DNA of 64,000 nucleotides from the NCBI RefSeq assembly GCF_937616625.2, contig NC_065570.1, positions 38,943,665 to 39,007,664 on the forward strand, read 5' to 3'. Below the pieces are notes generated by a model. That model was not told the DNA's origin and did no database searches. It saw only the letters and a program-made list of their open reading frames with translations. Of this stretch, positions 47,658-58,535 are shown one piece after another. The number at the start of each line of letters is the position of its first letter. Position 1 is the first letter of the stretch. Position numbers and translations under genes: made by a program. Origin of the DNA: Mercurialis annua (taxonomy: Eukaryota > Streptophyta > Magnoliopsida > Malpighiales > Euphorbiaceae).

Positions 47658-49490
47658 TTACGTAAACCAGATTGGAATGTCCTGCTGCTTCGGCAATGCC
47701 TCCATTGCCAATCCTTGTAGATCTTCCTTGTAGTCGAAGGACGACAAATCAAATGGAGATCCAAACATCATGTTGAAGCTGCTGTTGTTATTGTTGCTGT
47801 GCTGGTTGCTGCTTTCGAACGGAGAGTTCAGAGCTTTAAACCTGTCAAACTGATTACCATCATGTGAGAACATTTGATGGTTGTGGTGGACGTTGGCATC
47901 TTCGAAGATATTTCCATCCATTGCGTTGCTTTGACCTCTGAAGTAATTGTCCTGTTGATGGTGAACCTTTGGCTGGAAAAGATTGTGACTTTCAGTAACT
48001 TGATTATTGCCGGTGTTTGTGTTCTTGTTGCCTTGGATATTGGTGTCATAGATTGACATGAGCTCGCTGATCATCTTTTGCCCGTCTTCTGGAACTCCTG
48101 AGAGATCAAAGCTGGCTGGAGCAGCCGCCTTTGGTTGAGGAAATATAACAGGCTTCACATCACTGACATGAAAATTTGACCCTCCAAACTCTAATGACGA
48201 ACTTCTGTATGCACAAGTTAACTGATGATTGTCCCGAGAAGTCCGGTCATGGAAACCTAGGCGCAGTTGACTGTAAGGACATTGAACAGATTCGCATGTG
48301 TAGATCTTCTGCTCCACCATCATGTTCATATCATTGCTTAATTTTCTCTTCCTGATAAAATCAACATTCGAGATCAATTCGCCCTTAATCGGATAAGAAG
48401 GTTGCCGAAATGGCAGCCTATCCCTCATTCTCTCCATTCCCAAGCCAGAAGCATTGAGACTTTCAGGTTTGCACTCGTGCACATCGAAGTTGGACTCATC
48501 ATCAACACCTTCGACATCATACTCACTTGAATCATGGATGATCAGAGATCCACTTCCTGCTGATGCCAAAGGTGGGCAGGCATCAGGATAAAGCTCCCGG
48601 GCTAATGCCTCCTCTTGGTTGATAATTGCAAGCCAAGTGGCACTCTCCTTGGCTGTCATCTTGTCCTGTAAGCACTTGGACTGTCTCACAAGCTTGCGAA
48701 TCTTGGCAATGTCTGGAGACATATGCTTAATAACTGCAGTTAGAACTCCGACTTTCCATGCCTTCTTCAAGTCATGAGGCTTCTTGTAAGGCGGAGGGCC
48801 CTGATCCTTGGGTAAGCCCAATTGAGGCCACCAGTCTTCATTTCCGTTAGGCCACCATGGCGGAGGAACACCTTTCTCTAATGGAAACCGCCTCTGAGGG
48901 GGATCACAGTGCTGCATAAGTGCGGATAAGAGAGAACCAAGAGTAGTATCTTGAAGCTCCTGCAAAGTGTGTGGGGTTGGACCGATTGAATTACAGCCCT
49001 CATTCTTCCCCGGGATGGAATTATCTGCCTGGTACTTAGCTATGGCAGCTGGACCATTTCGATCAAACCTCACTTTATCCTTCCACCACTCTCGAAGATT
49101 ATCAGACGCCCCAGTAACGGGCTTTCCCTTCTCAGGGATAATCCCATAAACAAATCCTTGAGCTTTACAAACTTCCATCATCTTGAGCATGTATTTCAAA
49201 ATCCCATCTTGTGCGCGCGACATCTTCTTCCTGCGAGCCTGTTCCTGAGACTGCCGCTGCTTGACCATATCGATGCCCTCCTTACTTTTGTTTTGTTCTT
49301 TGAGCCTCTTAAGACGCATCTTATCCCTCCACATTCGGCGTTCCAGCTCATCAACATCAATCTCCTCATCACTATAATCATCCTCCACGGGGGTTTCAGG
49401 ATCGGGCTGTTGAGCAGTGACATCATCCCCCATGGGACCAGAGAAGAAATCCAAGTCACCACAAAACCCCATCTCCTCAAACATCATCAT
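47658..49490 (-). CDS. EIL: EIN3/EIL family transcription factor (ethylene signalling)
   Basis: This encodes a nuclear DNA-binding protein of 610 residues that, in the family, activates ethylene-response genes such as ERF1 and is controlled by EBF1/EBF2-directed degradation. I chose the ATG at 49490, giving [10 protein letters not shown], the usual family start; an upstream GTG in frame is not needed. Visible parts are an acidic N-terminal stretch (about 28-50, [19 protein letters not shown]), a basic DNA-binding core (about 66-300) with [36 protein letters not shown], the Pro-rich [20 protein letters not shown] and [16 protein letters not shown], and an Asn/Gln-rich C-terminal region (about 480-600). 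The coding part has no intron, as in EIN3/EIL1 genes. The sequence looks intact. It cannot be split between EIN3 and EIL1 orthology by eye. Confidence 0.97.
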   Translation of the reverse strand: MMMFEEMGFCGDLDFFSGPMGDDVTAQQPDPETPVEDDYSDEEIDVDELERRMWRDKMRLKRLKEQNKSKEGIDMVKQRQSQEQARRKKMSRAQDGILKYMLKMMEVCKAQGFVYGIIPEKGKPVTGASDNLREWWKDKVRFDRNGPAAIAKYQADNSIPGKNEGCNSIGPTPHTLQELQDTTLGSLLSALMQHCDPPQRRFPLEKGVPPPWWPNGNEDWWPQLGLPKDQGPPPYKKPHDLKKAWKVGVLTAVIKHMSPDIAKIRKLVRQSKCLQDKMTAKESATWLAIINQEEALARELYPDACPPLASAGSGSLIIHDSSEYDVEGVDDESNFDVHECKPESLNASGLGMERMRDRLPFRQPSYPIKGELISNVDFIRKRKLSNDMNMMVEQKIYTCESVQCPYSQLRLGFHDRTSRDNHQLTCAYRSSSLEFGGSNFHVSDVKPVIFPQPKAAAPASFDLSGVPEDGQKMISELMSIYDTNIQGNKNTNTGNNQVTESHNLFQPKVHHQQDNYFRGQSNAMDGNIFEDANVHHNHQMFSHDGNQFDRFKALNSPFESSNQHSNNNNSSFNMMFGSPFDLSSFDYKEDLQGLAMEALPKQQDIPIWFT

Positions 49491-49551
49491 TTTAACCAAA
49501 CAAATGGATTTAGAACCCACAAAGTCTCAACTCCTTAATACAAATGAAAAC

Positions 49552-49909
49552 CTGAAAACATGAATATGATAGAGAACATTAATTAAAGAGAACCCAATAC
49601 AGTTTGGTCAATCTTTCAAAGTGATCAGATCACAGGTCTTTGCTCAATCTGGATTTAATAAAAGTATGGATGAAGGATAGATCTAGCAGAAGCAGATTAG
49701 AGAAATCGAATTGAAAAGAGAGGAAGCAGATCCCTCATCTCAGCGTTTGTAACAGATGAGAGAAATATGCAACAAGTCATAAAATGATAAGTAGAAGCTT
49801 GGATCTACCACAAACCTTGAAGGATCCATCAATAACCCAAAAACAAAAAAGAAGAAAAGCCCACAAACAGCAGCAATAAACAAAGTTAGAAGAAGAAGAA
49901 GAAGAATAC
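49552..49909 (-). other. Probable intron in the EIL 5' UTR (358 bp)
   Basis: On the gene strand CAG|GTATTC gives a good donor at 49910/49909 and TGTTTTCAG|G an acceptor at 49552/49551, about 60 bases before the ATG. As I recall, EIN3/EIL1 genes often carry an intron in the 5' UTR. The call rests on splice consensus and position only. Confidence 0.55.
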
Positions 49910-50694
49910 CTGAGAGAAGACGATTGACTTTGGATTGGTGGGTTTTGAAGGTCAACCCTGCAACTTCTTTTGGGTTTGTATTGAAAAAAGAAGCAAATTA
50001 TGACCCCAGACTAAACTATTTATGCTTTAAAGAGTTGTTGGTGGTGAAAGTAAAGAGAAGAAAATATGGCGGCTTAATCCAATTCACTCAACCATCGGGA
50101 TGTCCATAACACTTTGCTTTGCTTTCTTATTATTTAAGACACAACTCTCTATCTCTCTCTACAAAACAAAGAAATAAAGAAATTGAGTGTGGGGGTCGTG
50201 TCCTGTTCGCTATGTATGAGTTACTATTACTACCATCCATCTGTCCATACACTTACCGCTTTTGTTTGTGAGAATGCATTTATTTCTATTTCATTTTCTG
50301 TTACATTTTCTTCCTTTTAATGCTTCCTCTTTTGTTTTATCAAAAAAAGAAATGCTTCCTCTTTTGTTCTTTCTTAATACACTCTTTTAACGGACTACTT
50401 TTTTATCCATTATTTTACCACCATACTTTAAATTAATTTTTCATTCCTCATCCTATAATTATAAAAAATATCATACGCGCTACATACTCATTCTGTAACT
50501 TTTACTTGTTCTTTTAGAATTTTAAAATAATTTTAATTATCATTTTTCAAATTTATCATTTCATAATAAATAACTTCAAAACATAATTGCAAAATATTTA
50601 TTAACTAATAAAATTTTATTACTATTTATTTTTATAATTTAAAATAAAAATCAACTTCTTTAATATGTGCAATTTTGAATAAATGAACAAGTAA
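49910..50694 (-). promoter_or_regulatory. EIL first non-coding exon and promoter region
   Basis: The first exon is likely 49910 to about 50110. A CT/GA-rich stretch (50140-50165) and a TTAAATAA-like TATA candidate (about 50127-50137) lie just upstream on the gene strand. From 50170 to 50694 the DNA is AT-rich without a recognised element, and then the LINE-2 copy begins. A short direct repeat AATGCTTCCTCTTTTG occurs near 50318 and 50351. Confidence 0.4.
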
Positions 50695-52095
50695 AAAACA
50701 GATAGATGGAAAAAAAATCTCAAAATAAAACCCAAGGCCCAAACCCTAGCCAATCCAATCACCACTTCAGCAGCAAACCGCCGACACCTGCAGTCTACAG
50801 CTCGACCTTCACATTCTACCTTCACCCCCGTTGTTCTCTATTTTGAGAACTACCCGGAACACTGGTTTTTTACCGACATACAGAAAGCTTTTGTTACTTT
50901 TGGTGTTTATGGGACTGTTACGTTAGCAAGGAAGAAGAATAGATTGAATCGAAAATTTGGATTTCTGCGTTTAGATCATGAATGTGATATTTCAACAATC
51001 TTGAACAGATTGAATCAAGTTAGAATAGGGGCTTATCGTATTAGGGCTTTCCTTTCAAAGTATCCTAGACCTAATCAAGCTTCCAACATGCAACGCCACA
51101 TACCAGCTCATCCTAAGCCCTTTCACCCAAAACACCCTCCTGCAACTTTCAAGGAATCCATTAGAGACAATCGTTCTTACTCACAGGTCGTTACCCATAA
51201 ACCTTTAATCTTCAACACACCAAATGATGAGCCAAAACTGTTCCAGAATAGCTTGATTGTTTCAGTAAAACATATAGACAAGCTGTTACATGTTCACTCT
51301 TTTCTTAAGGATATTGAGATCGTTTATGAAACAATTTCATTCCTGGGAGGACGTTTCTTCTCAATTGGGTTTCACAATGAAGTCTACATGAACTGTTTCA
51401 AATTGAATTTTCCAAGTATGGAAGCATTCTTCGATTCCTGTATTCCTTTTGATGAACAATTTGCTTCGAACGAACGATACGTATGGATAACTTTAATTGG
51501 TGTTCCCATCTCTGCATGGAATGAAATTTTTTTCATGATGGTCGGTAACACCTTAGGGCAATCAATAACCATCCATCCTTCAATAATTTCCAGAGAGCGT
51601 CTTGACTGTGGTTCGGTTTTGATCTCGACGGCATCTCATCAAATTGACTGCTACATTAATGCAGTGGTTAATGGGAAAGATTTTATCATCAGAATTTATG
51701 AATCTGATATTCCAGTTAACTTTTCTGGTGAGCTTTTTGGTACACAGTCTGCTTCAGATTCAGTAACTGATTCAGACTCGGATTCTCAAGCAGCTTCAAA
51801 ATCTGATTCTGATCCTAAACATGTAGTTTCCCCCTCAATATCAGGTTCAGCTAAGTCAATCAACTCGGCTGCAACTTTCCCAACTCCGGACTTGTCTTTC
51901 ATAACTCAGCGTCACAAGGATATACCTGTTCACACTCAGACCGAAAAACAAAATTTATTTCAGGCGGAAGAAACAGAAGCACAAAAAACATGGGCAATAG
52001 GGCTTAAATTGGGTTTGTTTTCAGAAGAACATGAACGAGAAATTATTGAGCTGATTTCACAAGGGATCAACAAGGATCAGCCAAATCACTCTTGA
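50695..52095 (+). CDS. LINE-2 ORF1: RRM-containing RNA-binding protein, no clear ATG
   Basis: The frame is open from 50695 to the stop at 52093-52095, but no ATG was found in the part before the first domain. An RRM-like fold starts near 50850, with DIQKAFVTFGVYGTVTLARK (RNP2 side) and RKFGFLRLDHE (RNP1 side). A DUF4283-like middle domain follows, with VWITLIGVPISAWNEIFFMM (about 51480-51540), then a Ser/Asp-rich linker (51745-51815). In L1 elements ORF1 coats the RNA for reverse transcription. The RRM type without zinc knuckle is one of the two known plant ORF1 forms. The missing start suggests 5' truncation or start-site mutation. Confidence 0.75.
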   Translation, partial: KTDRWKKNLKIKPKAQTLANPITTSAANRRHLQSTARPSHSTFTPVVLYFENYPEHWFFTDIQKAFVTFGVYGTVTLARKKNRLNRKFGFLRLDHECDISTILNRLNQVRIGAYRIRAFLSKYPRPNQASNMQRHIPAHPKPFHPKHPPATFKESIRDNRSYSQVVTHKPLIFNTPNDEPKLFQNSLIVSVKHIDKLLHVHSFLKDIEIVYETISFLGGRFFSIGFHNEVYMNCFKLNFPSMEAFFDSCIPFDEQFASNERYVWITLIGVPISAWNEIFFMMVGNTLGQSITIHPSIISRERLDCGSVLISTASHQIDCYINAVVNGKDFIIRIYESDIPVNFSGELFGTQSASDSVTDSDSDSQAASKSDSDPKHVVSPSISGSAKSINSAATFPTPDLSFITQRHKDIPVHTQTEKQNLFQAEETEAQKTWAIGLKLGLFSEEHEREIIELISQGINKDQPNHS

Positions 52096-52127
52096 AGTGT
52101 TTTGCCTGTCGAGGTTAATATGTTATA

Positions 52128-55100
52128 ATGTTTGATACATTTAACTTTATATCGTGGAATTGTCGAGGGGGTGTTTCCCATTTCAGAAAACAACGTTCTA
52201 TCCCATCTTTTGTTTCTTTACATAATTTATCAATTGTGGGTTTGATTGAAACCAAAAGAGCATCATTTGATGATTTTTTAATTAGACGTCTGTGGCCGAA
52301 TTTGGACTTTGGTTATTGTTTTTCGAGTTCTACAGGGGCTTCGGGTGGTTTAGCTTGTGTTTGGAACACTGCTTTAGTTACTCCTACTAGAATTATCACT
52401 TCTAACAGATGGATTTCTCTGGATTTTATTTGGTGTAATTCTTCTATTCGCTTTATCGTTGTTTATGCTCCCAATTGCCCGGTCACAAGATCTATTTTTT
52501 GGGAAGACCTTCTCCCTGAGTTAACCTGTGACCGTCTTTGTATACTATTAGGGGATTTTAACGAAATTTTGCATCCGTCTGAGAGATTCAATTGTACTGC
52601 TTTTTTCCAGTTTCATTAATTCGGAAGCTTTGGTAGAAGTTCCTCTTCATGGACGCTTTTTCACGTGGAATAATAGTTTCTCGAGATCCAAAATTGATCG
52701 ATGTTTTATTTCCCCTTCGGTGTTTGCACTTTGGCCAAACCTTCACCTTAAAGCATTACCTCGATCCTTTTCCGATCACACTCCTATTCGTTTTACTTCA
52801 GCTGCTGCAATCGATTGGGGTCCTCGGCCTTTTCGATCTTTAAATGCTTGGTGGAAGCATGAAGATTTTGCTATTTTTGTGCATAATTCTTGGCATTCAT
52901 TTTCTGGTATGAACAACCAGCATTCTCTTGTTAATAAGCTTCGGAATCTTCGTCGTGTTATCAAAGATTGGAACAAGAATGTCTTTGGAAACATGAATGC
53001 GCAGGCTGTTACAGTTCAGCAACAAATAACAAATCTGGAACAGGTTGCAGATGTTAGAATTTTATCAGATTTGGAGAAATCTTCTTTAGCAACTCTCCAT
53101 TCCCAGCTTTTTGACATAACTCGGCACCTTAAGTTAATATGGCTTCAAAAATCCCGTCTAAATTGGAGTCTTCTCGGAGACAAGAATACGTCCTTCTTTC
53201 ATTTGGCAGCTACGGTTCATGCCAAAAACAATCAGATTTCAGAAGTAGTTGTGGACAACATTTGTTATACTACTCCTTTTGATATCAAGAAGAATGTCAG
53301 TGGTTTTTATCAGAATTTATACAAGCGAACTAGTCCTCTTCAATTCAGCCTTTCTTTTTTGACCTTCAAGAAATTAACAGCAGATGATGCGGCAAATATG
53401 ATCACAGGTTTTGATTTAGAGGAAATCCACTCAGCCCTATGCAATTGTGACTCTAACAAGGCTCCGGGACCGGACGGTTTTAACTTATTCTTCTACAAGC
53501 AAGCTTGGGAGATCATTAAAACTGATTTGTTTAATCTTTTTCAAGAATTTCACCGGTCTTCTCACTTCCCGGCTAGCCTCAATACAGCTTTCTTGATTTT
53601 GATTCCGAAGATTAAAGGTGCTCGTGATATTAAAGACTTCCGTCCTATAAGTCTAATCAATGGGATTTTCAAGATTCTTTCAAAGATGCTCGCAAATCGG
53701 TTAGGGGCTGTTCTACATTCCTTAATCTCTGAAAATCAGTTCGGATTTATAAAGGGGCGTAATATACATGATTGCCATTCAATTGCATCTGAATTAATTC
53801 ACTTGACTTTGAAGCGTAAGGAGCAGTACTTCATTATTAAGTTGGACTTTCAAAAGGCATTTGATAGTGTGTCTTGGTCTTTTATCCTATATGTTATGGA
53901 AAAAAATGAATTTTAACAACACTTGGATCCAATGGATTTCTTCGCTTTTCAAATCCTCACAACTTTCGGTTTTGATTAACGGGAGTCTGTCGGATAATTT
54001 TCGAATGGAAAAAGGTGTCCGCCAAGGGGATCCTCTCTCTTCGTTGCTCTTCGTCATAGCAGCTGAAGGATTTAAAGTGCTTATTGACAAAGCAAAAGTT
54101 TTGGGTCTTCTAGAGGGAATCAACATTGAAGGATATTATGAATCAATTTCCTTATTACAATTTGCGGATGACACTCTCTTATTTATTCCAAATGATTTGG
54201 AAATGGTCAGAAATCTTCTTCGGATACTTCGCTATTTTGAGCTTATCTCGGGCCTCCGGATTAATTTCAATAAGAGTTCAATTATTGGCCTCAATATAGC
54301 GGATGAAGATGTTTCTTTAGCTGCTGAAATTCTGAACTGCAAAACTGATACGCAGCCCTTTACTTACCTCCGCTTGCCCCTTGCCAGGAAGTGTTTGAAA
54401 ATATCTCAGTACGCCCCCTTAGTTCAGAATTTTGATTCCCATTTATCACTTTGGAAAGGAAAATTGTTGTCACCTGCGGGTCGACTCGTGTTGCTAAAAT
54501 CTGTTCTCGCAAGCTTGCCTGTATACTTTATGTGCAGCTATGCTTTACTTGCAGCTGTTATTAACACTCTTGAAAGTAAAATGAGACAATTTCTTTGGTC
54601 CGGATCATCAACGATTAGAGGGATTTGCAAGGTCTATTGGTCCACGGTTTGTCTTCCTTATAATCACGGCGGTTTGAATGTTCCTTCCCTTACACTTAAG
54701 AATCAAAGTTTGTTACTAAAATGGATTTGGAAACTCCTTTCTTCTGATAAATCCTCTCCTTGGTATTTGGTCATCAACAATAGCTCAAACATCGGATTTT
54801 GACATGATTTAACTTCTGTAAATAATGCAAATCTCTCATTATTTTGGCGGGGAATTAAGAAAATTTGTGTTTACAACACAGAGACATGGAATTGTTTTCA
54901 GTCTAATGTTATCTTTAATTTAGGTAATGGAGAAGATATTTATTTTTGGAGAGATATTTGGTACCCAAATCAGTTGCAGCCATTGTCTTCTTCCCATGCC
55001 AATCTTTTTAATCTTTCATTGAATAGAGATGCTGTAATTTCAGAGTTTTGGAATCCGGATTCTAGCTGAATTGAGTTATTCAACTGGAGAAGGAGACTGC

Positions 55101-55720
55101 GAATTGGGGAGTCAACATATTTGAATAATTTGCAGCTGCAGTTTGCCGATATTCATGTCAGAACAGGTATCTCTGATCATGTTGCTTGGCATAGACGGAA
55201 CCATTCTTTCACGTCAGCAGCCTTCATAAACTGCAGACCTATATTTCAGCCACATAACTTGTTTCTTTCATGCATTTGGAAGCTCAAGGTTCCTCCTAAA
55301 CTTCAATTTTTTACTTGGCTATTATCAAAGGATCGAATAACCTCCAATCATTTCCTTTACCTTCGTCATGTGATTTCATCCGAGCAGCTCCTTTGTTCTT
55401 CTTGCTCTGAAATTGAAAATGGTACTCATATAATTGTTCATTGTTCTTTAGCTTGGTCTTTTTGGTGTGATCTTTATCGTAGAGCAGGGTTCACAGCTTG
55501 GGTGGTTCCATCAGATGTAAGCAGCTTTTATGTTCAGTGGTTGGGATTGGCAAAAGCTAAATACAAGGATCTTTGGAGCACTATTTGGATATTTGGTGTT
55601 TGGGAAATTTGGAAGGCAAGAAATAAAAGGATCTTTAACAATGAATTGACGGATTATTCAGATTTGATTTTTCTTTGCATAACAAAAACAATTGTAGTCC
55701 AAGTCTACAAATTGGACTAA
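52128..55720 (+). pseudogene. LINE-2 ORF2: endonuclease, RT and zf-RVT, four lesions
   Basis: The ATG at 52128 starts an endonuclease domain (ISWNCRGG, GLIETKRAS, LLGDFNEIL, SDHTPIRF). A frameshift lies in the T-run near 52602-52608. The RT domain has KAPGPDGFNLFFYKQAW, FRPISLINGIFKILSKMLAN, FGFIKGRNIHDC, KLDFQKAFDSVSW, GVRQGDPLSSLLF and the catalytic FADD (about 54163-54174). A second frameshift is in the A-run near 53900. Two in-frame stops follow (54800-54802 and about 55067). The zinc-binding RT C-terminal region has FTWLLSKDRI and CSSCSEIENGTHIIVHCSLA (about 55390-55450). In-frame continuity around each lesion is clear. It is not expected to work as it stands. Confidence 0.88.
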
Positions 55721-55730
55721 TTGCAGTATC

Positions 55731-55946
55731 TTATAAGTTTATGGGCCAATTTGCAAATTTTATGGATTAAAATTGACCGTACACAAACTCATAGGGTCTT
55801 AGTAGCCTTTTTGACACTTTTAGGCACCTTAATTGACTTTTATCCCTTTTTTAATTAGCTAATCAGTCCAAATCCGAAAATTAAAAGTACAATTCTAAGG
55901 TAAATAATTTAAAGACTTATCACTTGACACTTCTTCAACCTTAACC
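55731..55946. other. Unassigned 216 bp between LINE-2 and a tandem duplication
   Basis: No frame or repeat was recognised. It may include LINE-2 3' UTR. Confidence 0.35.
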
Positions 55947-56552
55947 CAAGTTCTAAATAGGCAAAATAATAAATTAACTTAACCTAAATCCTAAACCTAA
56001 TTCACCTCTATATAAAAAACCTTAAGACAACTGAGTTAGGGGTCGGACCGGAAAGGTAAAATCCCTAGAGCTAAAATTCGACCCCTTCCCCTAGAAAAAA
56101 ATCCTAATTTGGTCGAACCCCCTAGCAAACACATACAAAATTATTCAATTTCAGTCCCTAAAACCACTATGCACATGTTAATTCTCCAAGAACACAGCCC
56201 TGCACAGACTTGAAGTTGGATTCCGCATCCACTTCACCAACAAACGGGCCAAGTTCTAAATAGGCAAAATAATAAATTAACTTAACCTAAATCCTAAACC
56301 TAATTCACCTCTATATAAACAACCTTAAGACAACTGAGTTAGGGGTCGGACCAGAAAGGTAAAATCCCTAGAGCAAAAATTCGACCCCCTCCCCTAGAAA
56401 AAACCCTAATTTGGTCGAACCCCCTAGCAAACACATACAAAATTATTCAATTTCAGTCCCTAAAACCACTATGCACATGTTAATTCTCCAAGAACACAGC
56501 CCTGCACAGACTCGAAGTTGGATTCGGCATCCACTTCGCCAACAAACGAGCC
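55947..56552 (+). repeat. 303-bp tandem duplication (two copies)
   Basis: CAAGTTCTAAATAGGCAAAA starts at 55947 and again at 56250, and the two copies run in parallel to about 56249 and 56552 with few differences (for example GGACCGGAAAG versus GGACCAGAAAG). The unit contains TATA-like CTATATAAA and two conserved GACCCC blocks. No coding was recognised. Confidence 0.92.
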
Positions 56553-56589
56553 AAAGACTCAGACCGGTAATTTTGAGGACCCTCTTAAA

Positions 56590-57009
56590 TTTTTTAATAC
56601 CCCGAATATTTAAAATAAATTATATCATGCCACGTGTGGTAATTTTCGATAAATTAAATCAAAGTGGATTTAATTTAATAATATGGGAAATTTGGAAAAA
56701 TTTCTATTAAGCAGAATTGTCGGGATTAAGAGATAATCGAGAAAATTAATATAAAATAAAATATAAATTCCATGACGATAATTATTCCGCCAAAGTTCTT
56801 AGAGTAATTTATAGTATATTTGGTACACATTTCGTATCGATCGGAGACCGTTTAAAATTTAGACGCAAACGTGTTTATGGGTTAAATTGTAACATTAAAA
56901 AGTTATGGATCAAAGTGTATTTTAACCCTCTTTTATATAGTAAACCTCATATATTAAGGAATTCATCTCCTTCATTTAGAATGATCCAGAGAAAGAAAAA
57001 TGAAGAAAA
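56590..57009 (+). repeat. Gypsy-like LTR fragment, truncated by copia-2
   Basis: TAATACCCCGAATATT near 56597 resembles the TGTAATACCCCG start of the A/B LTRs, and the later GGATCAAAGTGTATTTTAACC and CAGAGAAAGAAAAATG blocks parallel positions about 31745-31815. It stops at the copia-2 LTR. Divergence is high. Confidence 0.5.
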
Positions 57010-58521
57010 TGTTGGGTTTTATAGGTTCATAACGCAGCGGAATTTCAAAAATTTATCTAAAAACCCCAACCAAGATCCATGTAATTCGAATTAACAGAAT
57101 AATTACTTACTTGTATGTCGAATTCAACAGCAATGTAGGAAGGAAGGAGGTGGTTCACTTTGGTGATACCTGGCCTCGGATCAGAAACGCCTCCAAAAGA
57201 ACGCTTCCTCTACGAGTATCCACACGAACAGACCTTAGCCAAAACTAGTGCTTGTGTGCTAGCACTATTGCTTCACAAGCAATTTCGAATTTTAGTGATT
57301 TAGTGAATAATGAATTTCGTGATTCTCAAACCAACTGCTTAATGAGTATTTATAGTGATAAATAACACTAGGGTTTGAGACAAATTCGAATTTCAATCTC
57401 ATTGCAATTCTACAAGTTTATGTTTATCAAAAACTCCTTTTTGATAATTATCCATATATATATTAATTACTATATTTATTATCTTCCAAAAATAATAAAT
57501 TAAGGAAAACACTTATCCTTAAATTTCGAATTAATATATATATTTATTAATCTATATATATTACAAATTATATATATATATAATTAATCACTTAATCACA
57601 TTGGGCTTGTACAACCCATAACTGTTTTGGGCCTGTTTTTAGTGTGCGACCCTGTAGGTTCATATAACGTTGGCAGTAGGCTCGAAATCCCTATTTCAGC
57701 CCACAAGTCATAAGTGGCCTCTAGAAAGACATTATGACTACCCAAGTTATATGAATATCGATAATCCGATTTAACCATTTACAATAATATTTTAATCCCT
57801 TTGTCTCTCGATATCCAAATTGAATATAAGGCATAGTTATGTCATCCTTATAACATTCAATCATTAGTTTCTTGACTTTAAGTAGACTGAAAATGATAAC
57901 TTCTTATCAATTAGCATGGCCATGCATTTTCTTCAGTCTATCTTCTTCAAGGGGCCTATAGATATCTTACTCAAATAAATGAGGGACAAATTCCTTCTCA
58001 GTCACTCACATTTCTCACATAGTTACTTTCATATCCAATGACAATCTATTCCATTATCCTGTTAAAGATAATGTAAGACTGTATCAAAATATGAAATAGC
58101 TATGTAGAAATCCATGATGATTTCAAGGTTTTGGGATTATACTAATAGAACTGTAATGAGAATTACTTATGACAGTGATCTACGTAGTATTCTCACAGTG
58201 GGTCATCCAGTGTCTTATTTCTCAAATAGCACCTATGATTTGACTTAATATCTCATATACATGATTAGTAAAACATAATCATCAGTCAACATCATACTAG
58301 TCTCAATGTTCTATTAAGACTAGGGATAGATGGTATATAATTCTTTTATTAAACCTAAGGGTTCTACTATCAAGTCACATACTCAATGACCTTAGAAAGA
58401 ATTAACCATTCAAGTATTTTAATCATTAATATAAAATGATAAAAACTGCCAATCAATAAATAATAAAATGATAAAGTCAAAACATGGTCAAACATGATTG
58501 ACCTAGTGCATATCACTAACA
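57010..58521 (-). repeat. Copia-2 3' LTR (1,512 bp)
   Basis: On the element strand it starts TGTTAGTGATATGC (58521) and ends ATAAAACCCAACA (57010). A TATA box TATAAATA (57347-57354) precedes a leader with CGTGTGGATACTCGTAGAGG (about 57207-57226), a block also hinted at in the copia-1 LTR (CTCGTGTGGACGAG). Confidence 0.92.
57347..57354 (-). promoter_or_regulatory. TATA box of copia-2 LTR
   Basis: TATAAATA on the minus strand within CACTATAAATACTCATT. About 340 bp remain to the LTR end, the expected promoter position. Confidence 0.65.
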
Positions 58522-58532
58522 ATCTCCCACTT
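58522..58532 (-). other. Polypurine tract of copia-2
   Basis: ATCTCCCACTT on the plus strand, i.e. AAGTGGGAGAT on the element strand, adjacent to the LTR and identical to copia-1's tract. Confidence 0.9.
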
Positions 58533-58535
58533 GCA

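Larger units (their letters stand above)
50695..55730 (+). mobile_element. LINE-2: plant L1-type LINE, nearly complete
   Basis: It has ORF1 and ORF2 in order on the plus strand, 32 nt apart. The 5' end is near 50700, close to AAAAAAATCTCAAAATAAAA, and the 3' end is unclear because no poly(A) tail follows the last ORF2 codons at 55720. It is divergently placed relative to the EIL gene, about 0.6 kb from that gene's probable 5' end. Only four lesions were seen in ORF2, so it is younger than LINE-1. Confidence 0.85.
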
